A stretch of 14,494 bases of DNA from Planctomycetota bacterium (GCA_030637065.1 DAOVVQ010000070.1:1-14494), one strand, 5' to 3'; positions 5,992 to 13,599 are shown, numbered from the stretch's first letter. Translations and numbers: made by a program. Notes: generated from the sequence alone by a model not told the origin.

Positions 5992-8718
5992 TTACTTGAA
6001 GATATCCTCAAGGATCCGCATGCCTTCCTCGCCGATAGCATCGCCGAGCTTATCCTGGAGTATCTTCTCAGCCTGACCCTGGAGCACCTCGCCAAGAACC
6101 CCCTCGAATACCTTGTCCCAGTCGATACCGCTTCGAAGATTGCCCTTGCTCCGCACCGTCAACCTGCGGCTGGGCTCCTCGCCCAAATGAACGGTCCGCC
6201 CGTCGCTGGTATACGGAAGCATAATATTAAGATCGTAAAATTCCTTCTCGATATCGACACTGCCGCTGAAATTCACGGGATTATCGCCGACATCAAGCTG
6301 CATATTGTCATACGTAAGCAGCCCGTCCCGCAGAACAAAACTGCTCCGTTCCAGCCGAAAATCGCCCTGATTGCTGAAGATCATATCCGGAAGCCCCATC
6401 GGCGACAAACGCAACTCGTCGATCCAAACGGTCCCGACAACCTCGATATCCTTTTTCGTACCGCCGGCAAGAGGAATGAGCATCTTCTCGCAGTGAAAAT
6501 TGCTCACGCCGCTAAGACTGGCCTGATCGGCAAAAATGGGATTGAGATACACCAAAAGCCGCTGGCCCATCTCCTCGGTAATCCTGACCTTATCGAGAAC
6601 CTGCATCGGCTCAGGCATGGCAAGCAACGACGGCTTCTTATTAAAATTGGCATCAGCGGCATAATTGAGCTTCCCGCTATTGACCGTCGTCGAAAACGGA
6701 GCAATGGCTAACAAACCCTTGTCAACCTTCATCGTCATATCCGTCGGCCCGAAATCAAGGCCCATATACCCGGCCCGGTCGAACCCGAAATCAGCCTGAC
6801 CGTTAAGATTAGAAAGCATCCCACCGGCCTGACCGTCGGCATACTCCGACTCGAATTTGATCGTACTCTTGCGCCGACCCTCCATCGTAAGACCCTCCGG
6901 CATAAACGCCCCGGCAACCGCACTCGCGGCGGCAAGGTCAAAATCAGCCTCAAGCCGACCGTTTACGCGTGTCCTGCCACTGCGGCTGCTCTGCCTGAAA
7001 TCGCCGGTGATATCTATCTCCGTGCCCTTGACGCGAAGGTCCCTGATCTCGATACTCTTTTCCTCGGTATTTAAGATCACATCGGCGGAGATATTCACCA
7101 GCTTATCCGTAAAAGGCTCTTGCCCCGGCTTGGATATTTTCAGATCGCTGATCTTCGTGGCATCCGTCGCTATTCGGAACGTCTTCTTCTCGCCGCTGAC
7201 CGACAGATCGCTCTTGAGCTTACCGGCGATAGTAACGTCCTCGGGCAACTCCTTGAACAGCTCGATATAAGGACGCACCCGCACCAGATCGACATCCGCC
7301 AGGATTGCCAGCTCCAGATTCTCGGCGGCGCCTGCGCCCAAAGGGATCACCGATTTGGTAACGTCAACCGTCCCGGCATCTATCGAGTTCTTCACCGACC
7401 GGATCCGGATCACTTCTTTGTCCCGGTCCACCTCGAAATCAAACTCCATCTTCGCAGCCGTTCTCGGCGTGGCTGTCTCGCCCTTGTTTATCACCAGATC
7501 ATCGAAAACGGCCTCGCCGACGACACTTATCCTGGGGCCGTCGAACGATATCCTGCCGCTTTCCTTGACATTTCCGGCAAAAGCATAATCGCCAAAATCG
7601 ACAAACTGCCCCACAAACTCCTGCGTCTTCTTTAGGTCGGCGGTAGAGGTATAGTCAAGCCGGTTAACGCCGCCGGTGCCCTCGACCGTGCAAAATGACG
7701 ACCGGATATCGAGCTTGTCGATTCTGACCGTATCATCGTCGGCGGAAATACTCGCATCCACCCGCACCGGCTCGTCGAGCACCATCTCTTTGCCGTCAAT
7801 TATCTGCTTAAATCCCGCCAGCACCGCCTTGGCGTCAACCTTCTCGAATCGCCCGTCCTCGAGCCGAACATCGACATCCGCCGACAGCTTACCGCCTGCC
7901 TCCATATCCTTCCCAGCAAGGGCAAACAAAGGCGTCAGCGACTCCAGATCAAGGCTGTCGATCTTAACCTTAATATCACCGCTGGTCCCCTTCAAAGTCC
8001 AGCTCTTCTCTTTCGCCGGCGTCAAACTGCCGCTGGCTGTTATCCCGGACGAGCGACCACCACCTGCAACCGCCATCGAGACATCGAAACTTGACCGCTT
8101 CGGAGCCGGGTTTAACTCCAGTTTCGAGGCAATATTGCGAAATTGCAGGCTCTGGACGTTCTTACTATCCGAAGCAAGGTTGATTGTTGTACTGCCCTCT
8201 TTAACCTCGAGGTCCAGCTCCGTAATACCCCATCCGGACGCATCTTCTCCCTTCGCCGCCAATTCAGCCTCCCGCTGTAATCGCTCGCCGGATATGGATT
8301 CCTCCTGCCCCCAGCCAGCCGCATCCCGATCGACGGTTATCACAACATCCGGATGGTCAATTAGCGTCTGGCCCAGGGCCACACTGCCAAACAGCAGCGA
8401 CCCATACCGCGGCTTGGTCGATATCTCCTTGACACTGACCACCATCGTCCCTTTATCGTCGGCGAAGCTGAGGTCCCTCAGCCGGACACCCTTAAACCAG
8501 CCCATCGACAGGCTCTCCATCTCGACCTTGCCGTCGACGGCATCGTTTATCCTGCCCACGATCATGGATTTGCCGCTCTCAGACGATAAATAAAGCGGCA
8601 CACCAACGAATATCAGTACTGTTATCGCCGCTGTCACGATTAATAGCCACTTTACAACCTTGAATTTGCCTCGCCTGACTGAGGCTGCCGGATTGGAAGG
8701 ATTGTTTTCTGTTCGCAT
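5992..8718 (-). CDS. AsmA/TamB-like envelope protein
   Basis: A 908-residue protein with a short basic N-terminus, one membrane anchor (about 21-44) and a very long, beta-rich extracytoplasmic region. The segment after the anchor has the AsmA/TamB N-terminal look: a hydrophobic helix, then VGRINDAVDGKVEMESLSM (54-72), then repeated strands of the type LDLEVKEGSTTINL. The C-terminal ~38 residues form a predicted amphipathic helix (EGVLGEVLQGQAEKILQDKL and on). Relatives are rod-like bridges thought to move phospholipids between inner and outer membranes. AAGGGGG lies about nine bases before the ATG. It is 217 bases after frr and 133 bases before the YihY gene on the same strand, which suggests an envelope pair. 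AsmA-type architecture is clear; the precise subfamily is not. Confidence 0.82.
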   Translation of the reverse strand: MRTENNPSNPAASVRRGKFKVVKWLLIVTAAITVLIFVGVPLYLSSESGKSMIVGRINDAVDGKVEMESLSMGWFKGVRLRDLSFADDKGTMVVSVKEISTKPRYGSLLFGSVALGQTLIDHPDVVITVDRDAAGWGQEESISGERLQREAELAAKGEDASGWGITELDLEVKEGSTTINLASDSKNVQSLQFRNIASKLELNPAPKRSSFDVSMAVAGGGRSSGITASGSLTPAKEKSWTLKGTSGDIKVKIDSLDLESLTPLFALAGKDMEAGGKLSADVDVRLEDGRFEKVDAKAVLAGFKQIIDGKEMVLDEPVRVDASISADDDTVRIDKLDIRSSFCTVEGTGGVNRLDYTSTADLKKTQEFVGQFVDFGDYAFAGNVKESGRISFDGPRISVVGEAVFDDLVINKGETATPRTAAKMEFDFEVDRDKEVIRIRSVKNSIDAGTVDVTKSVIPLGAGAAENLELAILADVDLVRVRPYIELFKELPEDVTIAGKLKSDLSVSGEKKTFRIATDATKISDLKISKPGQEPFTDKLVNISADVILNTEEKSIEIRDLRVKGTEIDITGDFRQSSRSGRTRVNGRLEADFDLAAASAVAGAFMPEGLTMEGRRKSTIKFESEYADGQAGGMLSNLNGQADFGFDRAGYMGLDFGPTDMTMKVDKGLLAIAPFSTTVNSGKLNYAADANFNKKPSLLAMPEPMQVLDKVRITEEMGQRLLVYLNPIFADQASLSGVSNFHCEKMLIPLAGGTKKDIEVVGTVWIDELRLSPMGLPDMIFSNQGDFRLERSSFVLRDGLLTYDNMQLDVGDNPVNFSGSVDIEKEFYDLNIMLPYTSDGRTVHLGEEPSRRLTVRSKGNLRSGIDWDKVFEGVLGEVLQGQAEKILQDKLGDAIGEEGMRILEDIFK

Positions 8719-8891
8719 TTCAGGTGCCCCCTTCGGGAAAAATATTTTGTGCTGCCGTATCTACTACAAATCCGCTAAACCGTGTGTTCACCGGTAATTA
8801 TCGGCTTTTGGGGCCCCAGACTTGATGAGCAAACCCGCCAAAAGCCCCCGCCAACTAACAGCAGCCAGCCCCCCAACGGCCCCCCAGCAAT

Positions 8892-8912
8892 AGTAAATAG
8901 TCAATCGTAAAT
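8892..8912. repeat. Degenerate heptamer repeat downstream of frr
   Basis: Three adjacent 7-base units, AGTAAAT, AGTCAAT and CGTAAAT, differ by one or two bases each. They are in the frr to AsmA-like gap. Other intergenic gaps here (3929-3942, 9591-9618, 11312-11332) have repeats of the same 7-base period. Confidence 0.65.
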
Positions 8913-8913
8913 C

Positions 8914-8932
8914 ACAGCCCTCAAGAGGCTGT
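8914..8932 (-). terminator. Small hairpin just after frr
   Basis: ACAGCC at 8914-8919 pairs with GGCTGT at 8927-8932 around a 7-base loop, starting a few bases past the frr stop. No T run follows on the minus strand, so it is a weak terminator candidate or only a 3' stabilising hairpin. Confidence 0.3.
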
Positions 8933-8935
8933 CGA

Positions 8936-9496
8936 TCAGTCCGACATGATCTCTGCGGACTTGGTCTTGACGATCGAATCGATCTGGTCGGTATACTTCT
9001 TCGTCAGGTTGTCGATGTCCTTCTTGCCCTTATCGCGATCATCTTCGGAGATGGTCTTGGCCTTCTGCTCCTCGTCGAGCTGCTTATTGCCGTCCCGGCG
9101 GATATTCCTGACACTGATCTTGGTCTTTTCCCCCAACTGCTTGACCTGCCCGGCGATCTGCTGCCTTCGCTCCTCGCTCAGGGGCGGAATACTCAGCCGA
9201 ATAACCTTGCCGTCCGCTATCGGTGCAAGGCTAAGTTCGCTGTTGCGAATGGCCTTTTCCACCTCTTTCAGACACGCCGGATCAAACGGCTTGATGACGA
9301 TCATATCGGCATCCGGCGTCGCGATCGTCGCCAGTTGCTTCAGCGGCGTGGCGCTGCCGTAGTAATCCACCATCAGGTTCTCAACCAGACCCGTCGAGGC
9401 CCTGCCAGTCCGCACCGACCGAAGGTCGTTTTGCAGGTGCTCTACCGTCTTTTCCATGCTCCTGCCGTGTTCGTCAACTATCGCTTTCGTTGGCAT
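8936..9496 (-). CDS. frr: Ribosome recycling factor
   Basis: A 186-residue protein, the standard length of RRF, which with EF-G splits post-termination ribosomes. Signatures are RTGRAS (29-34) in the long helical domain, the small domain around 31-105 with YYGSATPLKQLATI and IVIKPFD, and SVRNIRRDGNKQ (128-139), whose arginine pair corresponds to the essential Arg near position 132. GGAG lies about nine bases before the ATG, in a context (GGAGTTTGAC) shared with tsf. It follows pyrH on the same strand after 121 bases, the usual bacterial order. Confidence 0.98.
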   Translation of the reverse strand: MPTKAIVDEHGRSMEKTVEHLQNDLRSVRTGRASTGLVENLMVDYYGSATPLKQLATIATPDADMIVIKPFDPACLKEVEKAIRNSELSLAPIADGKVIRLSIPPLSEERRQQIAGQVKQLGEKTKISVRNIRRDGNKQLDEEQKAKTISEDDRDKGKKDIDNLTKKYTDQIDSIVKTKSAEIMSD

Positions 9497-9590
9497 CTGT
9501 CAAACTCCACTGACTTTAACACCGGTTATCCTTGTTATCCACGTCCTGACTTAAACCGCACTGCATAAAAAAGCTGTGTCATCCTCGACC

Positions 9591-9618
9591 GACTAAATAC
9601 TAACGACTATCGACTATT
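9591..9618. repeat. Degenerate heptamer repeat abutting the pyrH stop
   Basis: Four consecutive 7-base units, GACTAAA, TACTAAC, GACTATC and GACTATT, end at the pyrH stop codon. They occupy the pyrH/frr gap, which holds no promoter that I can recognise. Confidence 0.65.
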
Positions 9619-10334
9619 TAACTGATCAGTGTCCCGACATGCTCGCCGTGCAGGACCCTGGTAATATCGCCTTCCTTAAAGATATTCAGCACCACTATCG
9701 GTATATCGTTGTCCCGGCACAGACTTATCGCCGCGGGGTCCATTACCTTGAGATTCTTGTGCAAAACATCGTCATAGCTGAGATTATCGATGAGTTCGGC
9801 ATCGCTGTTCGTCATCGGGTCATCGGTGTAAACCCCGTCAACCTTCGTCGCCTTGATCAGGATATCGACATTCAGCTCAGCGGATCGAAGTGCGGCACAC
9901 GTATCGGTCGAAAAGAACGGATTGCCCGTTCCGCCCGCCAGGATCGTCACCTTGCCCGCCTTCAGATGGCTCAGGCATCGCCGGCGGACAAAGGCCTCGC
10001 AGATCGCGGCGACCTCAATCGCGCTTAAGACACGGGTCGGCTGACCGAACTTTTCCAGCGTCTCCTGCAATGCACAGGCATTTATCACCGTCGCTAACAT
10101 CCCCATATAATCGGCGGTATTTCGCGGAATATGGCTTTTTTTGGAAAATGTCTCACCGCGGAGGAAATTGCCGCCCCCAACAACTATCGCCACCTCCAGG
10201 CCCAGTTTGCAGATCTTGGCGATCCGCCTGGCTAAGGATTCCAGGCTTGCTCCCTCGATCCCAAAGCCGCCCGGTTTGCAGAAGCTCTCGCCGGAAAGCT
10301 TGAGAAGTATTCGCTTGTACTTGACCTCAGCCAT
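9618..10334 (-). CDS. pyrH: UMP kinase
   Basis: A 238-residue member of the amino-acid-kinase fold, which phosphorylates UMP to UDP in pyrimidine nucleotide synthesis. The signatures are in order: KRILLKLSGESF (7-18), VVGGGNFLRG (51-60), TADYMGMLATVINACAL (73-89), GGTGNPFFSTDTCAALRSAEL (134-154, the phosphate-binding loop) and KATKVDGVYTDDP (161-173). Length and motif spacing match bacterial PyrH. A GAGG sits about six bases before the ATG. The stop codon is directly followed by a heptamer repeat. Upstream, between it and tsf, is a strong intrinsic terminator, so pyrH and frr depend on read-through or on a promoter not obvious to me. Confidence 0.97.
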   Translation of the reverse strand: MAEVKYKRILLKLSGESFCKPGGFGIEGASLESLARRIAKICKLGLEVAIVVGGGNFLRGETFSKKSHIPRNTADYMGMLATVINACALQETLEKFGQPTRVLSAIEVAAICEAFVRRRCLSHLKAGKVTILAGGTGNPFFSTDTCAALRSAELNVDILIKATKVDGVYTDDPMTNSDAELIDNLSYDDVLHKNLKVMDPAAISLCRDNDIPIVVLNIFKEGDITRVLHGEHVGTLIS

Positions 10335-10350
10335 CTTGAGCCTCGAAAAT

Positions 10351-10390
10351 CCATTAAAAAAGGCATCGATAATTTTTATTACCGATGCCT
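10351..10390 (-). terminator. Intrinsic terminator after tsf
   Basis: On the minus strand AGGCATCG (10390-10383) pairs with CGATGCCT (10368-10361), and after one mismatch four more A/T pairs extend the stem around a 4-base A loop. The hairpin is followed by TTTTTAATGG. It lies 14 bases past the tsf stop and 27 bases before the pyrH start. This is a textbook Rho-independent terminator inside a cluster normally read as an operon. Confidence 0.82.
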
Positions 10391-10404
10391 ATTGTACAGC
10401 CTTT

Positions 10405-11256
10405 TTAGCCGATTTCAAATCGTATAAATCTTTTTATTTTCACCTCACCGCCAGCCGCGTCCGAAAGGGCCTGCCCGACTGTCTTACTGTCGTCTTTGAC
10501 AAATTTCTGGTCCACAAGGCATCGTTCCTTGAAGAACTTACCCAATTTGCCTTCCACGATCTTTTCGAGGATCTCCGGCGGCTTGTTCTTGACCTGCTCG
10601 GCGGCGATCGCACGCTCTTTTTCGATCACATCGGCGGGTATACTATCCCGATCAAGACCCGCGGGATTCATCGCCGTAATGTGCATCGCAATGTCAACCG
10701 CGATCGCATCGAGCTTGCCGCTGACCTCGTTACTGCCAGCCTCGATCTCGACCATCGAACCGATCTTGTCGTTAAAGTGAACATACGTCCCGATCACACC
10801 ACTGCCGGCAAGCTGGTATTTCGCCGATTCGCCGACTTCCGTCTTCTCGCCGATCTTGCTGACTATATCGGTAATGACCTCGGAAAACTTCTTACCGTTA
10901 ACCTCCGTCGCCAAAACCGCCTCCGCGCTGCCGTCGTCGCCGCAGGCCAGACAGTAATCGCCTAACAACTTGGCCGCAGCCGCAAAGTCGTCGCCCTTGG
11001 AGACAAAATCCGTCTCGCAGCAAAGCGTCGCCATTACCGCGGTCTTGCCGTCGTCACTCTTCCTGCATACCACCTTACCCTCGGTAGTCTCCCGGCCCGC
11101 ACGCTTTTCCAGCGTCGCAAGACCCTTCTTACGCAAGAGCGCCATCGCCTCGTCTATATCACCGTTCGTCTCGGTAAGCGCCTTCTTGCAGTCCATCATA
11201 CCCTGTCCGCTCATCTTGCGGAGCTTCATCACTAAAGAAGCTGAAATTTCTGCCAT
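10405..11256 (-). CDS. tsf: Elongation factor Ts
   Basis: A 283-residue protein, the same length as Escherichia coli EF-Ts, the GDP/GTP exchange factor of EF-Tu. The N-terminal UBA-like domain has MSGQGMMDCKKAL (15-27) and DIDEAMALLRKKG (33-45). The core contains CETDFVSKGDDF (80-91), the conserved contact region for EF-Tu, followed by the two dimer-like subdomains and the coiled-coil stretch. AGGAG is nine bases before the ATG. It follows rpsB by 159 bases on the same strand and ends just before a strong terminator. Confidence 0.98.
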   Translation of the reverse strand: MAEISASLVMKLRKMSGQGMMDCKKALTETNGDIDEAMALLRKKGLATLEKRAGRETTEGKVVCRKSDDGKTAVMATLCCETDFVSKGDDFAAAAKLLGDYCLACGDDGSAEAVLATEVNGKKFSEVITDIVSKIGEKTEVGESAKYQLAGSGVIGTYVHFNDKIGSMVEIEAGSNEVSGKLDAIAVDIAMHITAMNPAGLDRDSIPADVIEKERAIAAEQVKNKPPEILEKIVEGKLGKFFKERCLVDQKFVKDDSKTVGQALSDAAGGEVKIKRFIRFEIG

Positions 11257-11311
11257 CGGTCAAACTCCTGATTCTGTTATCACATCTAACACATTTATCA
11301 TACACGCTTCG

Positions 11312-11332
11312 CCAATCAGCCATCAGCCAACT
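11312..11332. repeat. Short heptamer repeat in the rpsB/tsf gap
   Basis: Units CCAATCA, GCCATCA and GCCAACT are adjacent and share a 7-base period, with an exact repeat of ATCAGCC overlapping them. It is short and degenerate, so weak by itself; it is listed because three other gaps in the window show the same period. Confidence 0.4.
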
Positions 11333-11415
11333 CACCGTCCGCCGACCCGCTGACAAAGCCTGTGCCGCTACTGTCTATTACCCCCGCCCACCTCACGGGA
11401 ATTCGTTTCCTGCGA

Positions 11416-12360
11416 CTACTTGGCCGGATCGTTCGGCGAAGCCTCTCCCGCAGCAGCAACTGAGCTGTCCTGAGCGGGACTGTCGGCCTTGACCTCCGCA
11501 GGAGCGGCAGGTGCCGCAGGTGCAGGACTTTCCGGTGCCGCAGGAGCAGTACTCGCAGGTGCAGGTGCCGCTGGAGCCGGACTTGCAGCCTTCAGCGGAG
11601 TTGGAGCATCGCCGTCATCGGCTGTAGCCAGCGCACGCCGCTTAGAACGACCGCGGGCCGGGCCCGTCGGTGCCTTAAAGCTGACCTTACCAGCGGCAAC
11701 CGCGGTAACCAACTCACCTAACAAAAGCTCGATACCCTTGAGAGAATCGTCATTGGCCGGTATCGCAATATCAACCGTATCAGGATCAGAGTCGGTGTCG
11801 ACGATCCCTATCGTCACAATACCCAGCTTCCGAGCCTCACGCAGTGCGATATGTTCTTTACGAACATCGACAACCACCACCGCACCGGGCAGCTTGCTCA
11901 TCTTGCGAACACCGCCAAGGTTAGTGCTGATCTTACGCATCTCACGCTTTAGACGCGAACCCTGCTTCTTGCTCTCCTCAGCCAGCTTGCCGCTGGCCTC
12001 CATGGTCTCAAGCTCTTCGAGACGCTGAAGACGAGAGCGAATCGTGCGAAAATTCGTCAGCATACCCCCAAGCCAACGCTCACAAACATAGTGCATGCTG
12101 CTCTTCTCGGCAGCGTCCGCAACAGCCTTCTGGGCCTGACGCTTGGTGCCGACAAAAACAACATCTTTTCCCGAAGAAACCACCTCGACAAGAAGCTTCT
12201 TAGCAATCAACAGCCCCTTTAGTGTCTCCTTCACATCAATAACGTGAATCATACCGCGCTTACCGAAGATATATGGCTCCATCTTCGGATTCCAACGGCT
12301 GACCCCGTGGCCAAAATGAATCCCCGCACCAATAAGGTCGCGGGCTAGTTCCTTATTCAC
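11416..12360 (-). CDS. rpsB: 30S ribosomal protein S2 with Ala/Pro-rich C-terminal tail
   Basis: The first ~230 of 314 residues are a complete S2: AGIHFGHGVSRWNPKMEPYIFG (11-32), IHVIDVKETL (38-47), VGTKRQAQ (70-77), ERWLGGMLTNFRTI (94-107), LPGAVVVVDVRKE (157-169), and the DTDSDPDTVDIAIPANDDS (188-206) loop. Residues about 231-314 are an added tail, first basic (ARGRSKRR) and then almost only A, P, S, E and D with imperfect APAAP-type repeats. E. coli S2 has 241 residues, so the tail adds some 75-80. GGAGG lies nine bases before the ATG. A candidate promoter is at 12449-12477. It is the first gene of the rpsB-tsf cluster. Confidence 0.97.
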   Translation of the reverse strand: MNKELARDLIGAGIHFGHGVSRWNPKMEPYIFGKRGMIHVIDVKETLKGLLIAKKLLVEVVSSGKDVVFVGTKRQAQKAVADAAEKSSMHYVCERWLGGMLTNFRTIRSRLQRLEELETMEASGKLAEESKKQGSRLKREMRKISTNLGGVRKMSKLPGAVVVVDVRKEHIALREARKLGIVTIGIVDTDSDPDTVDIAIPANDDSLKGIELLLGELVTAVAAGKVSFKAPTGPARGRSKRRALATADDGDAPTPLKAASPAPAAPAPASTAPAAPESPAPAAPAAPAEVKADSPAQDSSVAAAGEASPNDPAK

Positions 12361-12448
12361 AGAAACTTACCTCCAACAATTTTCAAAATGTCAATTTAAC
12401 TGCCAAAAACGCTACTTTCACCAATCTCCGCCGACCGGCAAACCTCAA

Positions 12449-12477
12449 AAGTTAATATAAGCGGCAACAACTGTCAA
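12449..12477 (-). promoter_or_regulatory. Candidate sigma-70-type promoter of rpsB
   Basis: On the minus strand a perfect TTGACA (12477-12472) is followed after 17 bases by TAACTT (12454-12449, three of six to consensus). An A/T-rich stretch upstream at 12478-12540 could serve as an UP element. The predicted start is near 12441, leaving an 80-base leader before rpsB. Confidence 0.5.
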
Positions 12478-12540
12478 GAAATTTCGCTAAATACTGAAAA
12501 AATCTTACGTTAACGCAATTTTCCTCACAACAAAAACTAT

Positions 12541-12617
12541 ACTAACCCCAAAACACCCCAAAACACACCACACTCGCCCACACACCACCAAAACACACCA
12601 AAATCCCGCAAAATTCA
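12541..12617. other. C/A-only low-complexity stretch in the rpsB / PEP-CTERM gap
   Basis: Within the roughly 600-base gene-free region this stretch is almost only C and A on the plus strand (ACACCCC, AAAACACACC, CACACACC). No open frame or hairpin is visible. The wider gap also holds the divergent rpsB and PEP-CTERM promoters, an octamer repeat at 12622-12685 and the long PEP-CTERM leader. Confidence 0.7.
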
Positions 12618-12621
12618 CATA

Positions 12622-12685
12622 ATTCTATAATTCTTTGATTCTTTAATCCTTTAATTCTTTAATCCTGTAGTCCCATAATCCTGCA
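12622..12685. repeat. Degenerate octamer tandem repeat
   Basis: Eight contiguous 8-base units: ATTCTATA, ATTCTTTG, ATTCTTTA, ATCCTTTA, ATTCTTTA, ATCCTGTA, GTCCCATA and ATCCTGCA. The consensus is ATYCTTTA. The array ends about 35 bases before the -35 of the PEP-CTERM gene's promoter. It is not coding and not a CRISPR array, because there are no spacers. Confidence 0.85.
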
Positions 12686-12720
12686 AAAAGGCCGCCAGCC
12701 AGATCATCAGGGGATTTTCC

Positions 12721-12749
12721 TTGAAATTCATCTGTAAAAATGCTATAAT
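12721..12749 (+). promoter_or_regulatory. Strong sigma-70-type promoter of the PEP-CTERM gene
   Basis: TTGAAA (12721-12726) and a perfect TATAAT (12744-12749) are spaced by 17 bases. The start would be near 12756, leaving an untranslated leader of about 208 bases before the ATG at 12964. Confidence 0.7.
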
Positions 12750-12761
12750 AACCGACAGTTT

Positions 12762-12799
12762 CAGGGGGAGCTATTTTTGCCAGGGGGAGGTTTTTTTCA
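12762..12799 (+). repeat. 19-base direct repeat at the start of the PEP-CTERM leader
   Basis: Two adjacent 19-base units begin with an identical CAGGGGGAG (12762-12770 and 12781-12789), each followed by a T-rich run; 15 of 19 positions agree. They lie a few bases after the predicted transcription start. Confidence 0.7.
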
Positions 12800-12895
12800 G
12801 GTATTCGCCAGCGGTCTCTGTGTCTTTGTCGCCAGAAACAGGCATTTTTACGGCTGGGCGCCGTCAGGGCTTCGCCGCAAAGGCATCTGCCGCAC

Positions 12896-12947
12896 GAAGA
12901 TCGAGTACTGGTCGTGAAGATCGAATCCTAAGAAGATCGAATCCTAA
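12896..12947 (+). repeat. 16-base tandem repeat before the PEP-CTERM gene
   Basis: GAAGATCGAATCCTAA occurs twice without a gap (12916-12931 and 12932-12947), and a degenerate start of a third unit (GAAGATCGAG) is at 12896. The array ends 16 bases before the start codon and just before the SD AAGGTG. Confidence 0.85.
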
Positions 12948-12963
12948 ATAGAAGGTGAAACGA

Positions 12964-13599
12964 ATGAAAAACTTATCTTTATTCCTGTTGGCCGTCGCCA
13001 TCCTGTCCGCCAGCGCACAGGCCCTCGTGCTGGACAACCCAAAAACCGGAACCTTCACACTTGACGAAAACGCTTCTCCGACCGTCGATTTCGACCAGAT
13101 CCCCTGGACACCAGCAGGTTCTCTCGGGGCAGTGTATTTGTATCCTTTCGCTTCGGATGACCTGTATGAGAAAGACGAAGACCCGGACACCCACCAACTG
13201 ATAAATGACAATCTCGCCAGTGTAGCATTCTCAAATGTCGGTTACAGTGTCAATTCACTTGCCTCAAAGACAGGCGATCTGGGTGTCCGTATTGGCAACT
13301 ATTCCAACGCCGACCAGACGCTCGACGCTACTGTTATGACACTTAGCTTTCTTAATGAGGATTTCGACGTTTATCTGCCTGAATTCACGATTGAGAAATC
13401 CCAGCAAATGTTCTTCTGGGTCGCCGAAAGCGGCTCGACCTACTACGCCAACGACCCATTAGGCTTCGCCGACAAGCCGAATATCTACGCAATCGACGCG
13501 ATGGCCGACCCGTCAACTTTCCTTGCCCGAGAGGTCCCCGAGCCAGCCACGATTATACTCCTGAGCCTTGGCGCCGTGCTAATCGTCAAAAAACGCTAA
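12964..13599 (+). CDS. PEP-CTERM sorting-domain secreted protein
   Basis: A 211-residue exported protein of unknown function. MKNLSLFLLAVAILSASAQA is a clear signal peptide. The C-terminus has VPEPATIILL near residues 191-200, a hydrophobic stretch and a short basic end (VKKR). This is the PEP-CTERM signal used by exosortase-type sorting systems to place proteins at the surface. The middle is acidic and Asp/Tyr-rich with no family that I recognise. AAGGTG precedes the ATG at 12964; a GTG at 12955 would overlap this SD and add three residues, so I prefer 12964. It is probably monocistronic, driven by a strong promoter with a long repeat-rich leader. An exosortase gene is not in the window. Confidence 0.88.
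   Translation: MKNLSLFLLAVAILSASAQALVLDNPKTGTFTLDENASPTVDFDQIPWTPAGSLGAVYLYPFASDDLYEKDEDPDTHQLINDNLASVAFSNVGYSVNSLASKTGDLGVRIGNYSNADQTLDATVMTLSFLNEDFDVYLPEFTIEKSQQMFFWVAESGSTYYANDPLGFADKPNIYAIDAMADPSTFLAREVPEPATIILLSLGAVLIVKKR

Noticed and set aside
5859..6095. Upstream extension of the YihY-like gene frame
   Set aside because: It is Arg/Ser-rich, overlaps the 3' end of the AsmA-like gene in another frame, and the ATG at 5858 has a good SD and begins the family-like sequence.
5815..6711. Plus-strand 298-codon frame opposite the AsmA-like gene
   Set aside because: No recognisable domain or SD; it mirrors codon bias of the real minus-strand gene.
7676..8593. Plus-strand 305-codon frame within the AsmA-like gene
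   Set aside because: Ser/Pro/Thr-rich antisense shadow with no family features.
8794..8818. Palindromes CCGGTAATTATCGG-like and TGGGGCCCCA upstream of the AsmA-like gene
   Set aside because: They have no loop or repeated copies in the window and are short enough to be chance.
11489..12028. Ala/Gly-rich plus-strand frame opposite rpsB
   Set aside because: It is the reverse strand of the S2 Ala/Pro tail, so its low-complexity composition follows from that.
12756..12800. Sigma-54 promoter for the PEP-CTERM gene
   Set aside because: No TGGCAC-N5-TTGC pair; a near-consensus sigma-70-type promoter is present instead.
12622..12947. CRISPR array
   Set aside because: The octamer and 16-base repeats are contiguous, without unique spacers, and no cas gene is near.
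12756..12963. Cyclic-di-GMP (GEMM) or other known riboswitch in the PEP-CTERM leader
   Set aside because: Fragments such as CGCAAAGGC look suggestive, but the ordered conserved blocks and receptor pairings of GEMM are missing; no known class could be matched by eye.
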